Origin: an uncultured Allorhizobium sp.
Lineage (GTDB): Bacteria; Pseudomonadota; Alphaproteobacteria; Rhizobiales; Rhizobiaceae
Assembly (NCBI GenBank): GCA_958439205.1
Contig: OY288189.1
Span: 3,425,001 to 3,489,000, forward strand
Length of the DNA stretch: 64,000 bases
Direction: 5' to 3'
The translations under genes were made by a program, and so were the position numbers. The notes under the pieces are model-generated. The model did no database searches. It had not been told where the DNA came from and saw only the letters and a program-made list of their open reading frames with translations. This document shows, piece by piece, positions 49,162 through 56,598 of the stretch; position 1 is the stretch's first letter, and every line of letters begins with the position of its first letter.

Positions 49162-49587
49162 ATGAGCATGCCCCGCCTCGCCTCTTCTGCCATCGTCGAA
49201 CGAGCCGGGCGCTATCTTCTCGTGCGCCGCGGCAATCCGCCGGCTGCCGACCTCTATGCCTTTCCAGGCGGTCGGGCCGAGCCTGGCGAAACGCCCGCGG
49301 AGACGGCCCTCAGGGAACTCCTGGAAGAGACGGGGCTGACCGGACGCAATCCGCGGCTGTTCGAGACAGTAGAACTGCTGCCCGAAGCTGGGGTCAGCGG
49401 CAGTCACTACATGCTGTCCGTCTTCCAGGTGGATGCCGATGATGCAGAACCCGTCGAGGCGCAAAGCGATGCGCTGGAGGCGAAATGGTTTTTGCCGGAG
49501 GAAATCCTGGATCTTCCGACGCCCGAGAGCGTGCGCGCCTGCGTGCTGCGTCTGGCCCCCAGCCTCAGCGCCCGAGGTGCCGCATGA
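49162..49587 (+). CDS. Nudix hydrolase
   Basis: This 141-residue protein carries a complete Nudix box: GGRAEPGETPAETALRELLE followed by ETGL. It hydrolyses a nucleoside diphosphate derivative, substrate unknown. The ATG at 49162 (or 49168) starts right before the domain; the open frame extends to 49039 without family similarity. Its stop overlaps the next gene's start by 4 bp (ATGA), so the two are probably made together. It is divergent from the SRAP gene. Confidence 0.88.
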   Translation: MSMPRLASSAIVERAGRYLLVRRGNPPAADLYAFPGGRAEPGETPAETALRELLEETGLTGRNPRLFETVELLPEAGVSGSHYMLSVFQVDADDAEPVEAQSDALEAKWFLPEEILDLPTPESVRACVLRLAPSLSARGAA

Positions 49588-50012
49588 ACCGTCCGACCAC
49601 CATGATCCGCGCCTGCCTGCTCGTGTTCTTTGCCGTTTTCGCCGGATTGGCCGTTGCTCAGGATGGCACCGTGGTTGCAGTTCCGCCCCCTGCGGACACG
49701 GAGAAGCCGACACCTTATGACGACCGTCTCGCCCGGCTTTCGGAAATCATTGGCGCGGTCCACTATCTGCGCAATCTCTGCGAGGCGGATGGCGAACCGG
49801 AATGGCGCCAATCGCTGCAGGATCTTCTCGACGCGGAGACAAGGACTGAGCCGAAGCGGCGCGCGCGACTGACCGCCGCCTACAACCGCGGCTACCGCTC
49901 GTTTGCGTCCGTCTATACCTCTTGCACACCGGCTGCAGTTCGTGCAGAGCAGAATTACCGTAACGAAGGCGCAACACTTGCCACAGAAATTACCGCGCGC
50001 TTCGGAAATTAA
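49584..50012 (+). CDS. TIGR02301-type periplasmic protein of unknown function
   Basis: This 142-residue protein has an N-terminal signal peptide (MIRACLLVFFAVFAGLAVAQ) and a helical body with two cysteines (LRNLCEADGEPEW and ASVYTSCTPAAVRAEQNYRN) that could form a disulfide. I recognise the pattern of a small family found in Hyphomicrobiales and named TIGR02301; its function is unknown. It is translationally coupled to the Nudix gene by an ATGA overlap. Confidence 0.75.
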   Translation: MNRPTTMIRACLLVFFAVFAGLAVAQDGTVVAVPPPADTEKPTPYDDRLARLSEIIGAVHYLRNLCEADGEPEWRQSLQDLLDAETRTEPKRRARLTAAYNRGYRSFASVYTSCTPAAVRAEQNYRNEGATLATEITARFGN

Positions 50013-50105
50013 CGATTAATTCACCTCTTTTGGTGGGCCCCCGTGTCGTTTTGGCAAAAGGCTGATAGGGTCGTTAAGGACTGAGTAAGTGCTTCGAGGA
50101 ATGCC

Positions 50106-50363
50106 ATGGAACCGCGCCGCAACGAAATCGACGACATGATCGTGCACGAAAAGATGCAGGCTGCGCTGGAATACCAGAACGAAGCCTGGGCTGACGGCAT
50201 GGCCGATGGAATCGAGCCCGAGATCATTGCGGACGCAGCGTTTGCCCTTGCCATGCGCGAGACGATCCGTATCCACGGCGAACACGGCGCCGAGGCCATT
50301 CTCGACGCGCTCAAGACCCGGCTGCTCGCCGGCGAATTCTCGCCCGAGCGGCAGCTTCAGTAA
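50106..50363 (+). CDS. Conserved-looking small acidic protein, 85 residues
   Basis: The product is acidic and helical (NEIDDMIVHEKMQAALEYQN, then EAWADGMADGIEPEII, then ETIRIHGEHGAEAILDALKT). It has no signal, membrane helix or motif that I recognise. GAGGA lies six bases before the ATG. It sits between the TIGR02301-type gene and a secreted protein gene, both on the same strand, which supports its being real. Confidence 0.7.
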   Translation: MEPRRNEIDDMIVHEKMQAALEYQNEAWADGMADGIEPEIIADAAFALAMRETIRIHGEHGAEAILDALKTRLLAGEFSPERQLQ

Positions 50364-50381
50364 CAGCAATCGAGGGACAGA

Positions 50382-51122
50382 ATGATGATCTCGCCGCGGG
50401 TCAGGCTCTTTCGCTTGACGAGCGCGCTGACGCTCATGCTCGCCTGCGCACTGGCGGCCCTGCCCGCCCATGCGCTGTCCGACATCAAGGACATCACACC
50501 CCCTTCAGCCGATACCCCATCTGACACTGCCGAGCCCTTGCCGAGCGAGGAGCAGGATGTGATCGAGGATTCGATCCCGGTCATTCCCGATCCGGATCCG
50601 CTGATCAAGCGCGACGAACCGCAAGAGGCGGAGAGTGTCGAGCCGACGACACCGCCGGCGGAAGTCATCTACGATATCGAAAAGGCCCCGGAGCCGGTCC
50701 GGCGCATGCGCCAGTTGATCATCGATGCGGCGACGACAGGTGACATTTCCAAGCTCAAGCCGCTGATGAACCCCGGCCCCGATCAGACCGCCGTACCGCT
50801 GCAGGATCCCGAACAGGATCCGATCGAGGCGCTCAAGGCGATTTCCGGCGACAGCGAGGGCGTGGAAATCCTCGCCATCCTGCTCGACATCTTCTCGACC
50901 GGGTTCGTGCAGCTCGACAAGGGCACGGCGGAGGAGGCCTATGTCTGGCCCTATTTCGCCGGCAAATCGCTCGGCCTGCTTACGCCGAAGGAAAAGGTGG
51001 AGCTGCTGCGCATCGTCACTGCCGGCGACGTGGCGGAAATGCAGGAATACGGCAATTACAATTTCTTCCGTGTGGGCATCACACCCGACGGTCGCTGGAA
51101 GTTCCTCACCGTCGGCGACTGA
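50382..51122 (+). CDS. Secreted protein of unknown function
   Basis: This 246-residue protein has a signal peptide (LTSALTLMLACALAALPAHALS). An acidic proline-rich linker follows (about residues 36-95), then a folded region with AFMQLIIDAATTGDISKLKP-like helices and a C-terminal strand-rich end (YNFFRVGITPDGRWKFLTVG). I do not recognise the family. It lies 18 bp after the small acidic protein gene, so the two are likely co-transcribed. No cysteine lipobox is evident. Confidence 0.75.
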   Translation: MMISPRVRLFRLTSALTLMLACALAALPAHALSDIKDITPPSADTPSDTAEPLPSEEQDVIEDSIPVIPDPDPLIKRDEPQEAESVEPTTPPAEVIYDIEKAPEPVRRMRQLIIDAATTGDISKLKPLMNPGPDQTAVPLQDPEQDPIEALKAISGDSEGVEILAILLDIFSTGFVQLDKGTAEEAYVWPYFAGKSLGLLTPKEKVELLRIVTAGDVAEMQEYGNYNFFRVGITPDGRWKFLTVGD

Positions 51123-51217
51123 ACGCGTGTCGAAACTGTGGGCTGTGATGCGGACTGCTTGTCGTCTAGACTGGCAGCGCCTAACTCTCTCGGCAAAGCA
51201 ACAGCCCGGTGAACCCC

Positions 51218-52051
51218 ATGCCTTCAGCCTTCCTGCCCGATCGCGCCTTTGTCAAAATTGCGGGTGCGGATGCCGAGCCCTTTCTGCAGAACCTCATCAC
51301 CACGGATCTCGGCGCGCTTGCTGAAAACGAAGCGCGCCAGGGTGCATTGCTGACGCCACAGGGCAAGATCCTCTTCGACTTCCTGATTTCACGGGATGGC
51401 GACGGGTTCCTCGTCGATATCCCCGCCGACCAGATGGACGCCTTCATCCGGCGGATGACGACGTACAAGCTGCGCTCGCCGGTGACGATCGAGGCTTTGC
51501 CGATAACAGGCGCGACGGTCACCTGGGGTGAATCGGTCGACGGCGTCGCCGATCACCGATTCGCGCTTGCTGGCACCGAGCTGCGGCGCCAAGTCGGCCG
51601 CACAGGCGATCCTGCCGACCGCGAAGGCTATGATGCGCTGCGCATTCTCCACGGCGTGCCCGAATCGGGCGCCGACTACGCGCTGCAGGATGCCTTTCCG
51701 CATGACGTGCTGTTCGACAAGTCGGGCGGCGTCTCCTTCCGCAAGGGCTGCTATGTTGGTCAGGAAGTCGTGTCGCGCATGCAGCACCGGTCGACCGCCC
51801 GTCGCCGCGTGGTCATTCTGTCCGCTCAAGCGTCTCTCCCCGCCACCGGCACCGAGATCACCATCGGCGGCAAGCCGATCGGCGCCCTTGGCACCGTTGC
51901 CGGCGAAAGAGCTCTCGCGATCGTCAGGATCGACAAGGCGGGCGAGGCCATGGCAGCGGGCGAGCCTATCCTTGCCGGCGACGTGCCCGTGACGGTAACC
52001 CTTCCGAGCTGGAGCGGGCTTACATTCCCGGCTGCGGCCGAGGAAGCCTGA
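51218..52051 (+). CDS. ygfZ: Folate-binding Fe-S cluster maintenance protein YgfZ
   Basis: This 277-residue protein is of the GcvT-like YgfZ/CAF17 family, which binds tetrahydrofolate and helps maintain certain Fe-S enzymes. The diagnostic motif KGCYVGQEVVSRMQHR contains the conserved cysteine. The N-terminus (FVKIAGADAEPFLQNLITTD) is typical. A GTG at 51209 is an alternative start. One base separates its stop from the HD gene start, the first link of the coupled run ygfZ-HD-phosphatase-nadQ. Confidence 0.93.
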   Translation: MPSAFLPDRAFVKIAGADAEPFLQNLITTDLGALAENEARQGALLTPQGKILFDFLISRDGDGFLVDIPADQMDAFIRRMTTYKLRSPVTIEALPITGATVTWGESVDGVADHRFALAGTELRRQVGRTGDPADREGYDALRILHGVPESGADYALQDAFPHDVLFDKSGGVSFRKGCYVGQEVVSRMQHRSTARRRVVILSAQASLPATGTEITIGGKPIGALGTVAGERALAIVRIDKAGEAMAAGEPILAGDVPVTVTLPSWSGLTFPAAAEEA

Positions 52052-52052
52052 C

Positions 52053-52682
52053 ATGGGATCGGCCGCCTCTCTCTCCGCCCGTGCCTGGCAGCGCATGCTT
52101 TCCGGCCGCCGGCTCGATCTGCTCGATCCCTCGCCGCTCGACGTCGAAATCACCGACATCGCCCATGGCCTTGCCCGTGTCGCCCGCTGGAACGGGCAGA
52201 CCTCCGGCGATCATGCCTTGTCGGTCGCCCAGCACAGCCTGATCGTCGAGGACATCTTTCGCCGCTGCAATCCCAAGGCGACGACGGACGATCTGATGGT
52301 GGCTCTCCTGCATGACGCGCCGGAATATGTGATCGGCGACATGATCTCGCCGTTCAAGGCGGTGGTCGGTGGCGGCTACAAGGTGGTAGAGAAGCGTCTT
52401 GAGGCGGCGATCCATCTGCGCTTCGGCCTGCCGGCCCACCCAAAGGCGGGACTGAAGGATCTGATCAAGAAGGCCGACATGATTGCCGCCTATTTCGAGG
52501 CGACGGTCCTTGCCGGCTTTGCGGAAGCTGAGGCGCGGAAATTCTTCGGCCAGCCGAAGGGCTTCACCCGCGACACGATCCTGATCGAGCCGTTGCCCGC
52601 CTATCAGGCGCAGGCCAAGTTCCTTGAACGCTTCGAAGAGATCGAAGCCGACAGGCAATCGACGACCTGGGCACCAGCATGA
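52053..52682 (+). CDS. HD-domain hydrolase (YfbR-like)
   Basis: This 209-residue protein has a metal-binding HD fold: SVAQHSLIVE, LLHDAPEYVIGD and KKADMIAAYFEA supply the His, His-Asp and Asp residues. The pattern resembles YfbR-type 5'-nucleotidases that act on deoxynucleoside monophosphates; the substrate is unproven here. Its end overlaps the next gene by 4 bp (ATGA). Confidence 0.88.
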   Translation: MGSAASLSARAWQRMLSGRRLDLLDPSPLDVEITDIAHGLARVARWNGQTSGDHALSVAQHSLIVEDIFRRCNPKATTDDLMVALLHDAPEYVIGDMISPFKAVVGGGYKVVEKRLEAAIHLRFGLPAHPKAGLKDLIKKADMIAAYFEATVLAGFAEAEARKFFGQPKGFTRDTILIEPLPAYQAQAKFLERFEEIEADRQSTTWAPA

Positions 52683-53215
52683 GCCTGATCGTCGTCTCGC
52701 CACTCGCCCGCATCGCTGAAATGGCCGTCCGCCACAAGGCGCGCGAGATGATCAGCCTGCTTGCCGCCAACCAGGATTTTCACCGCCCGGCCGTCATCCA
52801 GGCGGAGCGGCACCTGAAACTCGCGATGAATGACATCAGCTTTGCGGGCACCGGCGATCTGATTGCGCCGCAGGAGAAGCATGTCGCTGAGATCATCGAA
52901 TTCGCCAAGTCCTGGGACCAGGGCGCGCCGCTCGTCGTGCATTGCTGGATGGGCGTATCGCGCTCGCCGGCTGCGGCAATGATTGCAAGCCTTGCGGTAG
53001 CACCCGACGATGACGATGACGCGCTGGCAAAGCGCCTGCGCGACGCTTCGCCCTTTGCCACGCCGAACATGCGGCTGGTCGAGATCGGCGACGAGATGCT
53101 TCAGCGCGGCGGCCGGTTCGCAAAGGCGGTCAAGGCGCTGGGACGCGGTGCGGATGCCGACGGCAATACGCCCTTCACTCTGCCGCTGCCCTTGCGGGAG
53201 CCGGCCAGTCCATGA
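52679..53215 (+). CDS. Protein tyrosine/dual-specificity phosphatase-like protein
   Basis: This 178-residue protein contains the phosphatase signature C-x5-R in VVHCWMGVSRSPAAAM. The general-acid aspartate candidate lies in ISFAGTGD. Such proteins occur next to HD hydrolase genes in rhizobia. It overlaps both neighbours by 4 bp, so all three are probably translated together with nadQ. Target unknown. Confidence 0.87.
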   Translation: MSLIVVSPLARIAEMAVRHKAREMISLLAANQDFHRPAVIQAERHLKLAMNDISFAGTGDLIAPQEKHVAEIIEFAKSWDQGAPLVVHCWMGVSRSPAAAMIASLAVAPDDDDDALAKRLRDASPFATPNMRLVEIGDEMLQRGGRFAKAVKALGRGADADGNTPFTLPLPLREPASP

Positions 53216-54180
53216 CGTCACCGGCGGAGATCGAGATCGGCCTCAACGCCGCGATCGTCGCGATCAGCGCCCGCACGCCCCGTCTGCTCGTCGTTGACGA
53301 TGATGCCGACGCGCTCGATGCCCTGCCCTTCGGCCCCTTCGATCCGAACCGGCACCGGACTATGGAAATGTCGCTCCGGCATACCGTCGAGACCCAGACA
53401 GCGCTGGAACTTGGCTATATCGAACAGCTCTACACCTTCGGCGATCGTGGTCGCCACAAGATGCCGGGCGACCAGGGGCCGCATGTCGTGTCGGTCGGCT
53501 ATCTCGCGCTGACAAGGCTCGACAGCGATCGGGATGCCCGACTGGAGCTCTCGCGTGCACGCTGGCGCGACTGGTATGGCTATCTGCCCTGGGAGGACTG
53601 GCGCCAGGGGCGGCCGGCGCTTCTCGACGGTGCTATCCTGCCGGCGCTCAGCGTCTGGGCGGACGAGGCGCCAATGCCCGCATCTACATCGCGCCGCTCG
53701 CGGCTGAAACTCGCCTTTGGGCTTGACGACTTCCCCTTCGACGAGGAGCGCGTGCTGGAGCGCTACGAACTTCTCTATGAAGCAGGGCTCGTCGAGGAGG
53801 CCGTCCAGGATGGTCGCATCGAGCGATGCCGGACGGTGGCTGCACTTGGCCGCCCGATGCGGCACGACCACCGGCGGATCGCGGCAACCGCGCTTGCGCG
53901 GCTGCGCAGCAAGATCAAGTATCGCCCCGTTATCTTCGAGCTGATGCCGCCGGAATTCACGCTCACCGACCTGCAAGGCACGGTCGAGGCGATCGCCGGG
54001 CGGCATGTGCACAAGCAGAATTTTCGCCGCCTGGTCGAGGGTGCCGAACTCGTAGAACCGACAGGCTCGACCGAACCCGCAACGGGTGGGCGCCCGGCGG
54101 CCCTCTTCCGCTTCCGCCGTCAGGTTCTCGAAGAACGCCCGGCTCCCGGTCTCAAGGTCGGCGGTCGCACCAGCGGTTGA
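53212..54180 (+). CDS. nadQ: NadQ, Nudix-type transcriptional regulator of NAD biosynthesis
   Basis: This 322-residue protein has an N-terminal Nudix-like fold without a complete Nudix box (so probably a sensor and not an enzyme) and a C-terminal winged helix (FELMPPEFTLTDLQGTVEAI then HVHKQNFRRLVEGAELVEPT), the NrtR/NadQ layout. In alphaproteobacteria this family (COG4111) represses nadABC in response to an NAD-related ligand. The nad operon lies 5 kb away here with a matching operator candidate. It is the last gene of the ygfZ-HD-phosphatase run. The name is by recall and context; biochemistry for this protein is inferred. Confidence 0.85.
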   Translation: MTSPAEIEIGLNAAIVAISARTPRLLVVDDDADALDALPFGPFDPNRHRTMEMSLRHTVETQTALELGYIEQLYTFGDRGRHKMPGDQGPHVVSVGYLALTRLDSDRDARLELSRARWRDWYGYLPWEDWRQGRPALLDGAILPALSVWADEAPMPASTSRRSRLKLAFGLDDFPFDEERVLERYELLYEAGLVEEAVQDGRIERCRTVAALGRPMRHDHRRIAATALARLRSKIKYRPVIFELMPPEFTLTDLQGTVEAIAGRHVHKQNFRRLVEGAELVEPTGSTEPATGGRPAALFRFRRQVLEERPAPGLKVGGRTSG

Positions 54181-54238
54181 CCTCGCGGCGCCCTGCCCCA
54201 TCTAGCCCTTGACATCAACGGCCAAGGAGCATGACGGC

Positions 54239-55129
54239 ATGGAGTTCGAAGCGAATGAGGCAATCCTCGCGACACAGGCGGCATTGGCACAGGCAAGCCA
54301 GCTCGCCGTTCAGTATTCCTTCTCGATCGTCGGGGCTTTGCTTCTTCTCTTCATCGGCTGGTGGCTGGCAGCCCTGCTCAGCCGCTGGACCCATGCCGGT
54401 CTCAGCCAGATTCGCGGCATAGACGAGACCCTCTCCCGCTTTTTCTCGACGGTCGTCCGCTATGGCGCGCTCATCCTGGTGTTCGTCACCGTGCTCGGCC
54501 AGTTCGGTGTCCAGACCGCCTCGATCATTGCGGCGCTGGGTGCCGCGGGTCTTGCCATCGGTCTGGCACTCCAGGGCACGCTGCAGAACATCGCCGCCGG
54601 GATCATGCTTCTGGTGCTGCGGCCGTTTCGGGTCGGCGAGTATATCGATACAGGCAATATTTCGGGCACGATCGTCGAGATCGGGCTCTTTGCCACCGAA
54701 CTCAAGACACCTGACGGCCTTTATCGGCTGGCACCCAACTCGACGCTGTGGAATGTGCCGATCACCAATTTTAGCCGACTGCCGACACGACGTTTCGAGC
54801 TGAAAGTGGGGATCGGCTACGAGGACGACATCGATCTGGCCGAGAAGATCATGCGCGACCATGCAGAGGCCGATTCGCGTGTCCTGAAAGACCCCGCCAT
54901 TTCCACCCATGTCGATCAGCTGGGGGACAGCGCGGTCGTGATAACCCTCTGGTACTGGACGGCGGCCTCGAACTTCTGGCCGACCTCACGCGAGATGATC
55001 AAGAAGGTGAAGAAGTCCTTCGACGAGAACGGAATTTCCATCCCGTTCCCGCAGGTGACCTATCACGGCACGCCGCAAATGGTCGCCCTGCCGGAGCGCT
55101 TCGTCGACGCTCGGTCGAAGGAGGCCTGA
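54239..55129 (+). CDS. Small-conductance mechanosensitive channel, MscS family
   Basis: This 296-residue membrane protein has three helices in the first 130 residues. The pore-lining third helix (IIAALGAAGLAIGLALQGTL) has the Gly/Ala pattern of MscS, and the next segment (LRPFRVGEYIDTGNISGTIV) is the conserved beta-domain start. The C-terminal cytoplasmic domain ends with SFDENGISIPFPQVTYHG, a family signature. It should release solutes on hypo-osmotic shock. I chose the ATG at 54239, with AAGGAG upstream. A terminator follows. Confidence 0.95.
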   Translation: MEFEANEAILATQAALAQASQLAVQYSFSIVGALLLLFIGWWLAALLSRWTHAGLSQIRGIDETLSRFFSTVVRYGALILVFVTVLGQFGVQTASIIAALGAAGLAIGLALQGTLQNIAAGIMLLVLRPFRVGEYIDTGNISGTIVEIGLFATELKTPDGLYRLAPNSTLWNVPITNFSRLPTRRFELKVGIGYEDDIDLAEKIMRDHAEADSRVLKDPAISTHVDQLGDSAVVITLWYWTAASNFWPTSREMIKKVKKSFDENGISIPFPQVTYHGTPQMVALPERFVDARSKEA

Positions 55130-55175
55130 GCAAAGGCCGCCGCCACGGCCAGGGCTCAGGGTCACGGTTTCCAAG

Positions 55176-55210
55176 ACTGCAGGGAGATCAGCTCTCGCCC
55201 TGCAGTTTTT
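55176..55210 (+). terminator. Terminator of the mscS-type gene
   Basis: ACTGCAGGG (55176-55184) and CCCTGCAGT (55197-55205) form a perfect 9-bp stem around a 12-base loop, followed by TTTTT. The right arm lies inside the last codons of the convergent small gene (55188-55439). Confidence 0.85.
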
Positions 55211-55439
55211 CCGTCTTTTCGAGATGTCTGTCGATGATGCGCTGCATCTCGGCCAAAACTTCGAGCACGCAGACAGTGTCGTCTTCCGTCATGCCGGAAC
55301 TCGCCTGCTGCTCCTGCATAGATTTCGGCAGGTCGGCGGCAAGCAGTTCAACCGTAGTAGAAGACATCTCCTCCGAAGCATTGTTTCGGAATGTCGCGGC
55401 GCCGACAGCGCTATCAGGCCTCAGGATTGTCGTCGTCAT
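55188..55439 (-). CDS. Small protein of unknown function, about 83 residues
   Basis: The open frame runs to 55505, but that ATG has no ribosome site. An ATG at 55439 follows GGGGCTAGT and gives MTTTILRPDSAVGAAT; a third ATG at 55367 gives 59 residues. The C-terminal half (DDTVCVLEVLAEMQRIIDRH) looks like a real helix. I recognise no family. It sits between mscS and nadC, convergent with mscS. An 18-bp perfect palindrome lies upstream. Start and function are both uncertain. Confidence 0.5.
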   Translation of the reverse strand: MTTTILRPDSAVGAATFRNNASEEMSSTTVELLAADLPKSMQEQQASSGMTEDDTVCVLEVLAEMQRIIDRHLEKTEKLQGES

Positions 55440-55575
55440 ACTAGCCCCACACGTTACAAACGTCGTTTCGTCTGCATCCCCGCCTGCAATACAATTTGCA
55501 TGCATGATCGAGGGCTAGGAGATTCTGTTCCAAGGGTCAAAAACGAGGAATCACAGGTGAGAACTAGCGAAGCAT

Positions 55576-55593
55576 TTGCTGATATATCAGCAA
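55576..55593. promoter_or_regulatory. Perfect 18-bp palindrome, candidate operator
   Basis: TTGCTGATATATCAGCAA is its own exact reverse complement. It lies in an unusually AT-rich gap between nadC (whose stop is 87 bp away) and the small minus-strand gene, upstream of the latter. Perfect 18-bp dyads are the size of LuxR- or TetR-type binding sites. No cognate regulator is visible nearby. The rest of the 55506-55679 gap shows nothing else that I can name. Confidence 0.45.
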
Positions 55594-55679
55594 GATGTTG
55601 TCCTATATGGCTTTTTTAGAACACACAGGAATGCGGCGCCTGCTGCAGCGCAAAATTACACGCAAAGTTTGTCGTGGAT

Positions 55680-56585
55680 TTACGAGACCACGATATCCAG
55701 GCCGATATCGAGCGTTGGCGCGGCCATCGTGATCTTCGAGGTCGAGATATAATCCACGCCCGTTTCAGCAATCGCCCGGATCGTCTGGATGTTGACGTTT
55801 CCTGAGGCTTCCAGGACGGTGCGGCGCACATCCGACGGATAGGCTTCGACGGTCAAACCATGATGCTCCCGGTTGATCGTCACCGCTTCGCGCAGCAGAT
55901 CCGGTCCCATGTTGTCGAGCAGGATGACATCCGGGCGGGCGGTGAGCGCCTCGCGCATCTGGTCGAGGCCGTCGACCTCCACCTCGATCTTCACGAGATG
56001 GCCGGCATAGGCCCGCGCCATGTCGATCGCCAAGGCAACACCGCCGGATACTGCGATGTGGTTGTCCTTGATGAGGATCGCGTCATCGAGGCCGAAGCGA
56101 TGATTGGAGCCGCCGCCCAGCCGCACGGCGTATTTCTCGACCGCCCTCAGGCCCGGAAGCGTCTTGCGGGTGCAGGTGACGCGCGCCTTCGTCTGGGCGA
56201 TCTCGGTGGCGAAACGGGCGGTGTAGCTGGCGACGCCAGAGAGATGCATCAGGAAGTTCAGGGCCACCCGCTCTGCGGACAGAACCGAGCGGGCATTGCC
56301 GGACACGCGGGCGATGGCCTGCCCGGGTACCAGCATATCGCCATCCGCAACCAGCGCCTCAAAACGAACGGAGGGATCGATCAGGCGGAAGGCTGCTTCG
56401 GCAAGCGGCAGACCGGCCACTACGCCCTGTTCGCGGCTGTTCAGCGCAGCGGTCGCCGTCTTCTCCGGGCCGATCGTGGCATAGGTGGTGATATCGCCTG
56501 CGCGGCCGAGATCTTCCAGCAAGGCATTGCGGACGAGATCCTCGATCATCAGGGGCGAAAGCTGCGGGCGCAGGCTCGTGGTCAT
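55680..56585 (-). CDS. nadC: Nicotinate-nucleotide pyrophosphorylase (carboxylating) NadC
   Basis: This 301-residue enzyme makes nicotinate mononucleotide from quinolinate and PRPP. Motifs: EDLGRAGDITT near the start, TRKTLPGLRAVEKYAV, GGGSNHRFGLDDAILIKDNH and VILLDNMGPDLL. The ATG at 56585 follows GAGGAG by nine bases; the extension to 56633 overlaps nadB and lacks family similarity. It is the last gene of nadA-nadB-nadC, 13 bp after nadB. Confidence 0.97.
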   Translation of the reverse strand: MTTSLRPQLSPLMIEDLVRNALLEDLGRAGDITTYATIGPEKTATAALNSREQGVVAGLPLAEAAFRLIDPSVRFEALVADGDMLVPGQAIARVSGNARSVLSAERVALNFLMHLSGVASYTARFATEIAQTKARVTCTRKTLPGLRAVEKYAVRLGGGSNHRFGLDDAILIKDNHIAVSGGVALAIDMARAYAGHLVKIEVEVDGLDQMREALTARPDVILLDNMGPDLLREAVTINREHHGLTVEAYPSDVRRTVLEASGNVNIQTIRAIAETGVDYISTSKITMAAPTLDIGLDIVVS

Positions 56586-56598
56586 CGGCGTGTTCTCC

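Noticed and set aside
55527..55531. EcfG-type general stress promoter upstream of the small gene
   Set aside because: GGAAC is present on the minus strand, but no acceptable CGTT or TT -10 element follows at the required spacing.
55576..55593. Quorum-sensing tra/lux box
   Set aside because: Length and symmetry fit, but no luxR- or luxI-type gene is nearby and the core differs from boxes that I remember, so only a generic operator is proposed.
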